From NCBI RefSeq assembly GCF_021729015.1, contig NZ_JAJQQZ010000001.1, forward strand, positions 248,001 through 312,000: a stretch of DNA of 64,000 bases, read 5' to 3'. Position 1 is the first letter of the stretch. Each line of letters begins with the position of its first letter. Positions 42,521-50,820 of the stretch are shown piece after piece. Both the position numbers and the translations under genes were made by a program. Source of the stretch: Halobacterium rubrum (GTDB lineage Archaea > Halobacteriota > Halobacteria > Halobacteriales > Halobacteriaceae). The notes beneath the pieces were generated by a model. It was not told the DNA's origin, made no database searches, and worked only from the letters and a program-made list of their open reading frames with translations.

Positions 42521-43819
42521 CTACTCGCCGGCGCGCTCCGCGACGGCGGCGGCCCGCTGCTGGGCGCACTCCCGGACCGCGGCCTCGTCGAACGGCAGGA
42601 CCTCGCGGTCCCGCATGAGGACCTCGCCGTCGCAGACCGTGTGTCGGACGTCCTGTCCGGTCGCGGCGTACGCGAGGTGGGAGACGTGGTCGTGGACGGG
42701 CGTCAGGTGTGGCGCCGAGAAGTCGACGACGGCGAGGTCCGCGTTCGCGCCCGCCTCGACTCGGCCGGAGTCCTCGAAGCCGAGGGCGTCGGCGCCGCCA
42801 GCAGTGGCCATCTCGACGGCTGCCTCGGCCGGGACGGCGTCGGCGGCGCCGGCCTGGAGCTTTCCGAGCATCGCGGCGTCCCGCAGCTCGTCGAAGACGT
42901 CGAGGTCGTTGTTCGACGCGGCGCCGTCCGTGCCGAGCGCGACGGTGACGCCGGCGTCCCGCATCGCCTGCACGGGCGCCATCCCGGAGGCGAGTTTCAT
43001 GTTCGACGCAGGGCAGTGGACGACACTCGCGCCCGACTCGGCCAGCAACTCGACTTCCGTCTCGTCGGTGTGGACGCCGTGCGCGAGAAAGTCGCCGTCC
43101 TCGAGGAGCCCGACGTCCTCGGCGTACTCCATGGGGCGGACGCCGCGCTCGTCCACGATGGGCGCAACCTCGTCCTCGGTCTCGTTGGCGTGGAAGTGCA
43201 CGGGGACGCCCGCCTCCCGCGCCTGGAAGACGAACTCGCGGAGGTACTGTTCGCCCACGGTGGTGAGGCTGTGGGGCATGTACGCCGTCCGGATGCGGCC
43301 GTCGGCGGCGCCGTCGAACTCCCGGGCCACCTCGAGGCTCTCCTCGTTGTCCTCGATGGCCTGCTCGTCGTCTTTCCCGACCGTGACGACGCCGTGGCCG
43401 AGCCGGGCGCGCACGCCCGCTCGTTCGACGGCGTCGGCCACTTCCGGCACGTGGAAGTACATGTCCGCGAACGCTGTCGTCCCCGAGCGAATCAGCTCGA
43501 CGAGCGCGAGCTCGGTGCCGGCGCGGACGTCCTCGGCGCCGAGTTCGGCCTCGGCCGGCCAGATGTCCTCCTGTAGCCACGCGTCCAGCGGCTTGTCGTC
43601 CGCGTACCCCCGGAGCAGCGTCATCGCCGCGTGGCAGTGGGCGTTGACAAGCCCCGGCATCACCAGACAGCCCTCGGCGTCCAGTCGCTCGTCGCCGCCC
43701 TCGACGTCCTCGCCGACGGCGAGAATCTCGCCGGCTTCGCGGTCGACCAGCACGTCGCCCTCGGTCACAGAGAAGTCCGGCCGGAGGACCGACCCGCCCG
43801 CGATTCGCAGCGTACTCAT
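42521..43819 (-). CDS. mtaD: 5-methylthioadenosine/S-adenosylhomocysteine deaminase family amidohydrolase
   Basis: 432 residues from the ATG at 43819 (MSTLRIAGGS); an upstream in-frame start is rejected for lack of conservation. Amidohydrolase metal site: NAHCHAAM with His61/His63, a FHANET histidine, an AHGVHTDETE histidine and LGTDGAASNN with the metal Asp. The family deaminates MTA, SAH or 5'-deoxyadenosine to inosine compounds; haloarchaeal members fit the archaeal DadD-type branch. Only one gene separates it from ahcY, which supports a role in removing SAH or 5'-deoxyadenosine made by SAM enzymes. Confidence 0.9.
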   Translation of the reverse strand: MSTLRIAGGSVLRPDFSVTEGDVLVDREAGEILAVGEDVEGGDERLDAEGCLVMPGLVNAHCHAAMTLLRGYADDKPLDAWLQEDIWPAEAELGAEDVRAGTELALVELIRSGTTAFADMYFHVPEVADAVERAGVRARLGHGVVTVGKDDEQAIEDNEESLEVAREFDGAADGRIRTAYMPHSLTTVGEQYLREFVFQAREAGVPVHFHANETEDEVAPIVDERGVRPMEYAEDVGLLEDGDFLAHGVHTDETEVELLAESGASVVHCPASNMKLASGMAPVQAMRDAGVTVALGTDGAASNNDLDVFDELRDAAMLGKLQAGAADAVPAEAAVEMATAGGADALGFEDSGRVEAGANADLAVVDFSAPHLTPVHDHVSHLAYAATGQDVRHTVCDGEVLMRDREVLPFDEAAVRECAQQRAAAVAERAGE

Positions 43820-44105
43820 GGCCTGGGATTCGGGGGTTCCCGGTGTGAATCTGTCGGGTTCCCCGCTCAGTCTCCCGCGGGAAACTGCGGACCGTGGACT
43901 GCCCAAACCTTACCAAAAACATATATGAATCAGTGGTGGAAACAAGGTGTATGTCGTCTCGTCGTACACGGGGTCGCCTCCAGCGTGGACGCGGCTGGCC
44001 GTCCCGGCGACGACCACCGGCACACCGCAACCGCCCTCGCCGAGCGCCCGGACTGACTCGCGTTGGCACGCAAGAACACGGCGCCGCACTCACTGCACCC
44101 ACCCA
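43820..44105. other. Intergenic region with strong AT-rich promoter-like site
   Basis: 286 bases between divergent genes. An isolated AT-rich run, CCAAAAACATATATGAATC, at ~43914-43932 stands out in the GC-rich context and could serve either direction, but it is ~95 bases from the mtaD start and ~180 from the plus-strand gene, so it implies a long leader or an unannotated RNA. Confidence 0.4.
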
Positions 44106-44447
44106 ATGCCACCACAGACACTGACACGCGCAATCCTTCGATACACCGTCGGCGTCGGCGGTGTCGCCGGCGGCCTCCTCGTCGGCATCACCGCCGTCGC
44201 GACGACGTTCTCGCTCAGACTTCTCGCGATGATTATGGTCGGCATCGCGGGACTCATCGCACCGCTGCTGGTCGCCGCGGAGACTGGCGCCGACACCATT
44301 GACGAAGGTGCCGAAGCCGGGTTCGTGAGTAGCGACGGCTCGGCGCCGGAGAACACCGGGGTCTCGTTCCCCGGGCGTCTCGAAGCCGCGTTGTCGCTCA
44401 TCGGCTTCGGCGTCGTCGGTATCCTCGCGATAGTCGTGCTCGCCTGA
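44106..44447 (+). CDS. Small membrane protein
   Basis: 113 residues from the ATG at 44106: two close hydrophobic segments (GVGGVAGGLLVGITAVATTF and LLAMIMVGIAGLIAPLLVAA), a polar acidic loop with ETGADTIDEGAEAG, and a third segment at the end (ALSLIGFGVVGILAIVVLA). No family recognised. The frame is open from 43947 but the upstream residues are basic and non-conserved in character. Confidence 0.65.
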   Translation: MPPQTLTRAILRYTVGVGGVAGGLLVGITAVATTFSLRLLAMIMVGIAGLIAPLLVAAETGADTIDEGAEAGFVSSDGSAPENTGVSFPGRLEAALSLIGFGVVGILAIVVLA

Positions 44448-44546
44448 CGAGCCGCGACCCGTCACCGGTCTCCTCCCGTTCGCGCGTGCTTCTACCGAAA
44501 TCGAAACGTGGCACGCCGACCGGGGCGTGAATCTGTCGGGCGCGCC

Positions 44547-45077
44547 CTACGAGTTCTGGCGGGCGGCCGCCACGATGCTCGCAGTCTGGCCGACCCCGGT
44601 CGCGGCGATGCCGGCGAGCACGACCCAGCCGGCCGCCGGCACCCACGACGCGAGCCCGAACACCGCGAGCGCGGCGCCCGCGACGGACGCCACGGCGGCA
44701 CCGAGGTAGACGCGGGCGAACGCCGGGTCGGGCGTCCGGCGCGAGGTGTCCACTAGCCCCCACGCCGGCAGCAGCATCCAGCCGACGACGGCCCCCGCCC
44801 GGAGCATGCCGGCGGGCTCGGCGGACACCCGGAAGGACGCCAGCCCGAGCGCCGTCACGCCGACGCCGGCGGTGACGACGGTCCGCCACGCCCGCAGCGC
44901 GCCGTCCCGCATCTCCGTCCACGACAGCGCCGCGAACGACGCCAGCAGGACGACCATCACGACGTGCGCGACGAACAGCGAGTGTTCGCCGACGTACCCG
45001 AGGTGGGCGGCGGCGGCGAACCCCCACGCCAGCGGCACCAGCCCGACCGGCCCGTACTCGCGAGCGCGCTCCAGCAT
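44547..45077 (-). CDS. Haloarchaeal multi-pass membrane protein
   Basis: 176 residues from the ATG at 45077 (MLERAREYGPVGLVPLAW). About five or six hydrophobic segments with Ala/Val/Gly-rich composition; a conserved-looking AHLGYVGEHSLFVAHV near residue 24 and SWTEMRDGALRAWRT near 53. No recognised domain. Divergent from hisG with a 104-base gap. Confidence 0.65.
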   Translation of the reverse strand: MLERAREYGPVGLVPLAWGFAAAAHLGYVGEHSLFVAHVVMVVLLASFAALSWTEMRDGALRAWRTVVTAGVGVTALGLASFRVSAEPAGMLRAGAVVGWMLLPAWGLVDTSRRTPDPAFARVYLGAAVASVAGAALAVFGLASWVPAAGWVVLAGIAATGVGQTASIVAAARQNS

Positions 45078-45181
45078 ACACACCGTCTGGGCCGCCCGCT
45101 CGCTTGAAACCACCCGCTCTCCCACCAGTGCCGGCGCCCGCCACCCAAAGGTAGTTCCGGACTCCCGTCGAAGCCGACAGC

Positions 45182-46030
45182 ATGCGAATCGCCGTACCCA
45201 ACAAGGGGCGCCTGCACGACCCCACCCTGGAGTTGCTGGACCGCGCCGGCATCGGCGTCGAGAACGGCGCCGACCGTCAGCTGTACGCCGACACCGTCGA
45301 CCCCGACATCACGGTGCTGTACGCGCGCGCCGCCGATATCCCCGAGTACGTCGCCGACGGCGCCGCCGACGTCGGCATCACGGGCTACGACCAGGTGCGG
45401 GAGTCCGCCGTCGACGACGTCGCCGAACTGCTGGACCTCGACTTCGGGAAGTGCCGGCTCGTGCTCGCGGCGCCCGAGGACGGCGACATCACCGAACCCG
45501 GCGACCTCGACGGGAAGACCGTCGCCACCGAGTTCCCGACGGTCACCCGCGACTACTTCGACGGGAAAGGCGTCGACCCCGAGATCGTCGAGGTGACGGG
45601 CGCCACCGAACTCACGCCCCACGTCGAGATGGCCGACGCCATCGTCGACATCACGTCGACGGGTACGACGCTACGCGTGAACCGGCTCGCAATCGTCGAC
45701 GAGGTGCTGGCGAGCTCCGTGCGACTGTTCGCCCGCGAGGACGTCCGCGACGACCCGAAGGTCCAGCAGGTCGAGACGGCGCTCCGGTCGGTGCTCGACG
45801 CCGCCGGCAAGCGATACGTGATGTTGAACGCGCCCGAGGACCGCCTCGACGACGTCAAGGACGTGCTGCCCGGACTGGGCGGCCCGACGGTGCTCGACGT
45901 CGACGAACCGGGGATGGTGGCCGTCCACGCCGTCGTCGCCGAGCGCGACGTCTTCGAGGCCGTCAACGACCTCAAGGGCGTGGGCGCCTCCGGCATCCTC
46001 GTCACGGAGATCGAACGCCTCGTCGAGTAG
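45182..46030 (+). CDS. hisG: ATP phosphoribosyltransferase (long form)
   Basis: 282 residues: [19 protein letters not shown] is the classic HisG start, [13 protein letters not shown] and [11 protein letters not shown] follow, [13 protein letters not shown] and [19 protein letters not shown] complete the catalytic part, and residues ~205-280 are the ACT-like C-terminal domain of the long form, the site of histidine feedback. It performs the first step of histidine synthesis from ATP and PRPP. It stands alone here, without other his genes, which is usual for haloarchaea. AAAGGTA about 33 bases upstream may be its TATA element. Confidence 0.96.
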   Translation: MRIAVPNKGRLHDPTLELLDRAGIGVENGADRQLYADTVDPDITVLYARAADIPEYVADGAADVGITGYDQVRESAVDDVAELLDLDFGKCRLVLAAPEDGDITEPGDLDGKTVATEFPTVTRDYFDGKGVDPEIVEVTGATELTPHVEMADAIVDITSTGTTLRVNRLAIVDEVLASSVRLFAREDVRDDPKVQQVETALRSVLDAAGKRYVMLNAPEDRLDDVKDVLPGLGGPTVLDVDEPGMVAVHAVVAERDVFEAVNDLKGVGASGILVTEIERLVE

Positions 46031-46065
46031 CCGCTGCTCGCGTCGCTCGCCGACCTCCCGCGTCC

Positions 46066-46437
46066 CTACTGGTCGCTCGTCCCGCGGAGCTGTCGCTTCG
46101 CGCGGTCGACGGCTCTCGCGGCCGTCCCCGCAAGCGGGTAGGCGACGATGCCGACCACGCTCAGCGCGGCCAGCGCGATTGCCGCCATCCGCATCTGGTC
46201 GGGGGTCTCGGCGGCAAGCGACACCAGAATGCCGGCGGAGGGAGCGACCCACACGCCGGCGAGCACGCTCGGCTCGTCGAAGAAGTAGTAGGTCGCCAGC
46301 GAGAGGACGGCCGCGAGACCGAAGACGGCGGCGACGTCGGGACCGGGCGGGCGGACGTAGGCGGCGGCGTACGCGAGCACGGCGGCGCCGAGAGTGAGGG
46401 CGCTCGCGCGGAGGGCCTGTCGGTCGTACTCGTCCAT
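46066..46437 (-). CDS. Small membrane protein
   Basis: 123 residues from the ATG at 46437 (MDEYDRQALRASALTLG). Four hydrophobic segments (TLGAAVLAYAAAYV, VAAVFGLAAVLSLATYYFF, GVWVAPSAGILVSLAA, MAAIALAALSVVGIVAYPLA) and a basic C-terminus ending LRGTSDQ. No family recognised. In line with the tbp transcript (tbp, then 46505-46903, then this), so it may be its third gene. Confidence 0.65.
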   Translation of the reverse strand: MDEYDRQALRASALTLGAAVLAYAAAYVRPPGPDVAAVFGLAAVLSLATYYFFDEPSVLAGVWVAPSAGILVSLAAETPDQMRMAAIALAALSVVGIVAYPLAGTAARAVDRAKRQLRGTSDQ

Positions 46438-46504
46438 ACTCGCCGACACCACACACTGCACAAAAAACCGGGGTGGGCGTTCTCTCGCCCTGCGACTGCC
46501 GGCG

Positions 46505-46903
46505 TCACCCGGGTGCGGTGCCGAGGATGGCGAGCACGTTCGCTACGAGCAACACCACGGCCAGCGACACGGTGTAGTGCATCACGACGACGAACGCCGT
46601 CGTCCGGTAGCGCACCCGGTAGACCGCGCGGACCGCGGCGAAGTCGGCGGCGAGCCCGACGGCGACGATGAGCAGCGGGCTGAAGCGCACGAGCGCGACG
46701 GTCACCACGGCGGGCGCCAGACCGACGAGGAACCCCCGTTTCCAGGGGACGTCGCCGAGCACGTACGTGGCGGCGGCGTGCGCGGTGAACCCGAACAGCA
46801 GCCAGCCACCGACGAACGTGGCGACGAACTGGAGGGGCGTGCCCGTTGCCGGTTCGACGACGGCGTCGGTCGCGGCGACGACGGCGGCTGCTACGGCGGC
46901 CAC
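46505..46903 (-). CDS. Small membrane protein downstream of tbp
   Basis: 132 residues, GTG start 7 bases after the tbp stop, so co-transcribed. Four hydrophobic segments with a His-rich spot (TAHAAATYVLGDVPWKRGF) and VVMHYTVSLAVVLLVANVL at the end. It resembles small haloarchaeal membrane proteins regularly found next to tbp, but has no assigned function. Confidence 0.7.
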   Translation of the reverse strand: MAAVAAAVVAATDAVVEPATGTPLQFVATFVGGWLLFGFTAHAAATYVLGDVPWKRGFLVGLAPAVVTVALVRFSPLLIVAVGLAADFAAVRAVYRVRYRTTAFVVVMHYTVSLAVVLLVANVLAILGTAPG

Positions 46904-46909
46904 GGCCGG

Positions 46910-47470
46910 TTACTCGAGCAGGCCGAGTTCTTCGAGCCGGGACGTGATCTTGTCGACGGCGTGCTCGGCGTCCTTGGGCTTCTTCCCGCCGGTGATGACG
47001 AGTTTGCCGGAGCCGAACAGGAGCGCGACCACTTCGGGCTCGTCGAGGCGGTAGACGAGGCCGGGGAACTGCTCGGGCTCGTACTCGATGTTCTCGAGGC
47101 CGAGGCCGATGGCGATGGCGTTGAGGTTGAGCTGGCGGCCGAGGTCGGCCGACGTGACGATGTTCTGGACGACGATTTCGGGGTCGTCTTCCACCTGGAT
47201 GGAGAGCTCGCGGAGCTTGTCGAAGACGATGCGGAGGCTCTCGTGGACGTCGTCGGTGGACTTCGCGCCGGTACAGACGATCTTGCCGGAGCGGAAGATG
47301 AGTGCTGCGCTCTTCGGGTCCTGAGTGCGGTAGACGAGCCCGGGGAACTGCTCGGGGTCGTAGTCGGCGCCCTCGAGGTCCATCGCCACGCTCTGGAGGT
47401 CGAGCTCCTGGCCGATACCGGTGGAGGCGACCACGTTTTCAATGTTGATGGTTTCCTTGGGGTCGGTCAT
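46910..47470 (-). CDS. tbp: TATA-box-binding protein
   Basis: 186 residues made of two homologous ~90-residue saddle halves: INIENVVASTGIGQELDLQS with YDPEQFPGLVYR and ALIFRSGKIVCTGAKS in the first, and VQNIVTSADLGRQLNLNA with YEPEQFPGLVYR and ALLFGSGKLVITGGKKPKDA in the second. It recruits TFB and RNA polymerase to promoters. Haloarchaea often carry several tbp copies; this conserved chromosomal one is most like the housekeeping TbpE. The upstream region is rich in TATA-like sequences, so autoregulation is possible. Confidence 0.97.
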   Translation of the reverse strand: MTDPKETINIENVVASTGIGQELDLQSVAMDLEGADYDPEQFPGLVYRTQDPKSAALIFRSGKIVCTGAKSTDDVHESLRIVFDKLRELSIQVEDDPEIVVQNIVTSADLGRQLNLNAIAIGLGLENIEYEPEQFPGLVYRLDEPEVVALLFGSGKLVITGGKKPKDAEHAVDKITSRLEELGLLE

Positions 47471-47487
47471 CGTTCGACTTAAACCAC

Positions 47488-47508
47488 GTATTTAAGGTTT
47501 AAAAAGGT
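47488..47508 (-). promoter_or_regulatory. tbp promoter with two overlapping TATA-like boxes
   Basis: Read on the minus strand: CCTTTTTAAACCTTAAATA. The two cores lie ~31 and ~23 bases before the tbp ATG. Two adjacent TATA-like sequences in front of the TBP gene itself could allow self-control. Confidence 0.6.
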
Positions 47509-47584
47509 TCGTGGTCCGGGTAGTGGTGCCTCAAATACCTGCAGCCACCGGCAGCCTGATTGCCCGCGGGCGTCCAGTTCACCC

Positions 47585-48649
47585 GTGTTCGTGCTCGAAC
47601 TCGGCGGCGACGACGACGCGTTCGCCGCCGCCGAAGCCCGCGTTGCAGCCCCCGACGCCGACGTGACCGCACCCGGCGTCGCCACCGCCAGCAGCATCGA
47701 CGCCGACCGGCTGGCGGGACTGGCGTACACGCACCGCGCCGGCGAGCACGTCGCGACCACCGACGCCACGATACCGGCCGCAGTCGATGCGCTCCGGGAC
47801 GCCGTGCTCGCCCGCGACGGCACGGTCGCCGTCCGCGCCCGCGACGTCCGCAAGACGACCGGCGTGGACACCCAGCGCGCCGAACGCGAACTCGGCGGCG
47901 TGCTCGTCGACGCCGGCTTCGACGTGGACCTCGACGACCCCGACCACGAGCTCCGTGCGCTGTTCAGCGCGGCGCCACGCGCCGCGGAAAACGCGAGCGG
48001 TGAGCGTAGCGAGCCGCGAGCCACCGGTTCGTGTTTCCTCGCGTGGCTCGCCGCCGAGTCCGTCCGGGACTACGGCGACCGCAAACCCACCGACCGGCCG
48101 TTCTTCCAGCCGGGCAGCATGGACCCGCTGCTCGCGCGCGCCGTCTGCAACCTCGCCCGCGTCGCCCCCGGCGACCGCGTCCTCGACCCGATGTGTGGCA
48201 CCGGCGGCGTCCTCATCGAAGCGGGGTTGCTCGGCGCTCGCCCGGTCGGGACGGACGCCCAGTCGAAGATGGTCGCGGGCGCCCGCCAGAACCTCGCGCA
48301 CTTCCTCGACGACTTCGACGTGGCGCGCGCCGACGCCACCAGCCTCCCGCTCGAAGACGGCAGCGTCGACGTCGATGAACGGAGTTCATCGGGCCGACAG
48401 GCGAAGCCTGTCGACGCCGCAGTCTTCGACGCGCCGTACGGCCGCCAGTCGAAGATCGCGACCCACGACCTCGCGGACCTCGTCGGCGGCGCCCTGAGCG
48501 AGGTCCGGCGCGTCGTCGACGGCCGCTGCGTGCTCGTCGCCGACCGCGACTGGCGCGAGGAAGCCGCCGCTGCGGGCTGGAGCGTCGAGTCGCGCTTCGA
48601 GCGCCGCGTCCACCGGTCGCTGGTCCGGCACGTCCTCGTTCTCGGTTGA
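47585..48649 (+). CDS. trmG10: tRNA (guanine-N2)-methyltransferase, Trm-G10 family
   Basis: 354 residues, GTG start (MFVLELGGDDDAF). The N-terminal part (~1-150) is a THUMP-like RNA-binding region and the C-terminal part a SAM-dependent methyltransferase: FFQPGSMDPLLARAVCN, the SAM loop LDPMCGTGGVLIEAG and the catalytic DAPYG motif (usually DPPYG). It methylates guanine 10 of tRNA. Two stretches look inserted: ASGERSEPRATG (~residue 137) and, more strikingly, a 15-residue in-frame piece DERSSSGRQAKPVD between GSVDV and AAVFDAPYG, encoded by two perfect hairpins. It falls in the loop before the catalytic motif, so activity may be kept. Divergent from tbp. Confidence 0.9.
   Translation: MFVLELGGDDDAFAAAEARVAAPDADVTAPGVATASSIDADRLAGLAYTHRAGEHVATTDATIPAAVDALRDAVLARDGTVAVRARDVRKTTGVDTQRAERELGGVLVDAGFDVDLDDPDHELRALFSAAPRAAENASGERSEPRATGSCFLAWLAAESVRDYGDRKPTDRPFFQPGSMDPLLARAVCNLARVAPGDRVLDPMCGTGGVLIEAGLLGARPVGTDAQSKMVAGARQNLAHFLDDFDVARADATSLPLEDGSVDVDERSSSGRQAKPVDAAVFDAPYGRQSKIATHDLADLVGGALSEVRRVVDGRCVLVADRDWREEAAAAGWSVESRFERRVHRSLVRHVLVLG
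48365..48415 (+). repeat. In-frame palindromic mini-insertion in trmG10
   Basis: Two consecutive perfect hairpins: CGATGAAC-GGA-GTTCATCG (48373-48391) and CGACAGGC-GAA-GCCTGTCG (48395-48413), flanked by the direct repeat GTCGAC (48365-48370 and 48410-48415), 45 bases apart. Removing 45 bases restores GSVDAAVFDAPYG. Confidence 0.75.
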
Positions 48650-48764
48650 CGCCGGGTAGCAACGTTCGGCCCCGCTCGACCTCTCGGAACCCTGTATTTT
48701 GTCCGGCTGTCAGTTTGGATTCTGAGGGAAAATCGCATTCAACGATGCGACCGTCGGTGTTCGT

Positions 48765-49379
48765 GTGCACCAGCGACCGCCCCGCCTCCCCGACTGGCTC
48801 GCCCGCGCCGCCGACGCCGGCCCGTCCGTCCTCGCGGCAGGGACCGTCCTCGGCCTCCTCGCCTTCTTCACGAACCCGGTCCCCGACCCGTCGTTCCCGT
48901 GGGCGACCCTGCCGGCGTCGCTCAGACTCCCGGTCACCCAGCCACGAATCGAACACTGGCCCGTGACGTACACCGTCGCCATCTGGACGTGGGTCGTGGC
49001 CACCCCGTTCGTCCTCCTCGCCGCCTACCGACGGCTGCCCCCATCACCGCGAGCGGGGCCGGCTGGCTGGCTCGTCGGCGTCCCCGCCGGCCTGATGCTC
49101 GCGCTCACGACGTACTGCCGGTTCTTCTGGCCGAAACTCCACCCGGCGTCGTGGAACGCGCCGTCGTACACGTTCGCCTGCTGGGGGTACTGCTCGTCGT
49201 ACCTGCCGGCCTGGAGCAACCTCGCGTACGCCATCGCGGCGCTCGGCGTCGTCGCGTTCGTGCTCGCGAGAACGAACCGGACCGGCGGCCGGCAGTTGAC
49301 GCTGGCGTTCGGCGTGCTCGCGCTCCCGCTCGGCCTGCCGGCGGTGGTGTACGCCCGGTACTACTCCCGCCACCAGTAG
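48765..49379 (+). CDS. Multi-pass membrane protein
   Basis: 204 residues with a GTG start at 48765 (MHQRPPRLPDWLARAAD). Five to six hydrophobic segments. The loop CRFFWPKLHPASWNAP and CWGYCSSYLPAW near residues 115-145 is Trp- and Cys-rich and conserved-looking. No family recognised. The last 19 bases overlap the convergent gene at 49361. Confidence 0.6.
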   Translation: MHQRPPRLPDWLARAADAGPSVLAAGTVLGLLAFFTNPVPDPSFPWATLPASLRLPVTQPRIEHWPVTYTVAIWTWVVATPFVLLAAYRRLPPSPRAGPAGWLVGVPAGLMLALTTYCRFFWPKLHPASWNAPSYTFACWGYCSSYLPAWSNLAYAIAALGVVAFVLARTNRTGGRQLTLAFGVLALPLGLPAVVYARYYSRHQ

Positions 49380-49714
49380 CGAACGCCCGCAGCGGCGAGG
49401 TAGGCGCCGACGCCCACGGCCAGCACCGCCAGCCCGCCGTCCTCGCCGACGCTCACGTCGAGGACAGCGAGCCCGGCCACCGTGAGGAGGTAGCCGAGCA
49501 GGCAGACGAACCAGACGTCGTCGTAGTCGAAACTCGGGCGGTCGTGCGCGAGCGCCCACCCGAGCGCGAACGCCGGCGCGAGCACCACCAGCGGCCCCCA
49601 CCAGGGCGTGCTCTGGCTGTCGACGGCGGTCACGAGGATGGACCCGGGGAGCGCCGACAGCACCATCGTCCCGACGACGATACCGGCGCGCTCCAGCGTA
49701 TCCGCGAGTGACAC
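49361..49714 (-). CDS. Small membrane protein
   Basis: 117 residues with four hydrophobic segments: GIVVGTMVLSALPGSILVTA, PLVVLAPAFALGWALA, VWFVCLLGYLLTVAGLAVL and LAVLAVGVGAYLAAAGV. Middle loop HDRPSFDYDD. No family recognised. It begins 31 bases after the rfcC stop in the same direction, so is probably co-transcribed with it. Confidence 0.65.
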   Translation of the reverse strand: MSLADTLERAGIVVGTMVLSALPGSILVTAVDSQSTPWWGPLVVLAPAFALGWALAHDRPSFDYDDVWFVCLLGYLLTVAGLAVLDVSVGEDGGLAVLAVGVGAYLAAAGVRYWWRE

Positions 49715-49744
49715 AGGTGGAGTCGGGTGCGGGCCGACGAAAAG

Positions 49745-50749
49745 CTACCGACCGAGTTCCGCGAGCAGCCGACCGAGCTGCACGCGGTCGCTGTTGCCCT
49801 GCGTGAGGTCGAACTCCACGTCGCCCGCCATCGCGTACAGCTCCGCGAGCTCGTCGCCGGAGTACCGCGAACGCGCGACGTCGAGGAGTTCGTCCAGCAC
49901 CTCGCCGCCGCTCATCCCCTCGTCGACGAGCAGGTCGTCGAGCGTCGACCGCGCGTCCGTGAAGTCGCCCGCCTCGGCGTCGTCGAGCATCGATTCGACG
50001 ACGTCGTCGCTGCCGACGTCCTGGAGGGTCTCGTAGGCGGCGTTCATCGTCACCTCGCCTTCCTGCTCGGCGGTCGTCTGCGCGCTCAACACGGCCTCCC
50101 GGAGGTCGCCCTCGGCGTACCCCGCGACGAACTCCAGGCCGTCCGGCTCGTAGTCGACGCCCTCGGCTTCCACGATGTCCCGGAGCACGCCGACGATCTC
50201 GTCGTCGCTCGGCGCGCGCACCGACACGGGGAAACACCGCGAGTGAATCGGCGGAATCAGCTTGGAGGGCTGGCGGGTCGCGATGACGAACTGCGTCGCC
50301 TCGTGGTGGCGCTCCATCACGCGCCGCAGCGCCTGCTGGAAGTCCTCCCGGATGGCCTCGGCGTTGTCCAGCAGGATCGTGTTGTAGCCGCCGGAGACCG
50401 GTGAGTAGCTCGCTGTCTCCTTCAGCACGTGGTTCACGAGGTCCGCCTTCGAGGAGTTCCGGCGGCGCTTCGAGTCGATGAACGGCGCGAACCGCGGGTC
50501 CTCGCTGATCTCCTTTTTCGTCATCCCGAAGAAGTCCGCGACGTTCAACTCCACGAGGTCGTTGTCGGGGTCGTCGTGGGCGGCCTCGGCGAGCGCGCGG
50601 ACGGCCGCCGTCTTCCCCGCGCCCGGCGGCCCGTACACGACGAGGTTCACGGGCTCGTCGACGGCGTCCCGCAGCCGGTCCCGCACGCTCTCCTGCGGGA
50701 GGTCGGCCAGCGACGGCGCGTGCTCGTCGATCCACAGCGGCTCGTCCAT
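49745..50749 (-). CDS. rfcC: Replication factor C small subunit, second paralog
   Basis: 334 residues from the ATG at 50749 (MDEPLWIDEHAPSLADLPQ). An AAA+ clamp-loader subunit: Walker A GPPGAGKT (40-47) and the RFC box HSRCFPVSV. The Walker B region reads ILLDNAEA, with Asn in place of the Glu of the usual DEAD-type sequence, so ATP hydrolysis may be weak, as suggested for the RfcC/RfcS2 paralogs of haloarchaea. Works with RfcA and RfcB to load PCNA. The C-terminal collar domain (~240-330) is present. Confidence 0.92.
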   Translation of the reverse strand: MDEPLWIDEHAPSLADLPQESVRDRLRDAVDEPVNLVVYGPPGAGKTAAVRALAEAAHDDPDNDLVELNVADFFGMTKKEISEDPRFAPFIDSKRRRNSSKADLVNHVLKETASYSPVSGGYNTILLDNAEAIREDFQQALRRVMERHHEATQFVIATRQPSKLIPPIHSRCFPVSVRAPSDDEIVGVLRDIVEAEGVDYEPDGLEFVAGYAEGDLREAVLSAQTTAEQEGEVTMNAAYETLQDVGSDDVVESMLDDAEAGDFTDARSTLDDLLVDEGMSGGEVLDELLDVARSRYSGDELAELYAMAGDVEFDLTQGNSDRVQLGRLLAELGR

Positions 50750-50820
50750 CACTGCGGGGTAGCCGCCGCGGCACAAAGAAAGAGTCGGTCCGGGGTGTCG
50801 GTTGCGGGGTCCGGGCCTGC

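Noticed and set aside
43951-44124. A 57-codon Arg-rich ORF ~30 bases after the AT-rich site at 43920.
   Set aside because: Its composition (runs of Arg, Pro, His) is that of a shadow frame, and it overlaps the start of the membrane protein gene at 44106.
42441-44465. A ~670-codon minus-strand frame overlapping mtaD.
   Set aside because: It is Arg-rich and motif-free; the true minus-strand frame here is mtaD with complete metal-site motifs.
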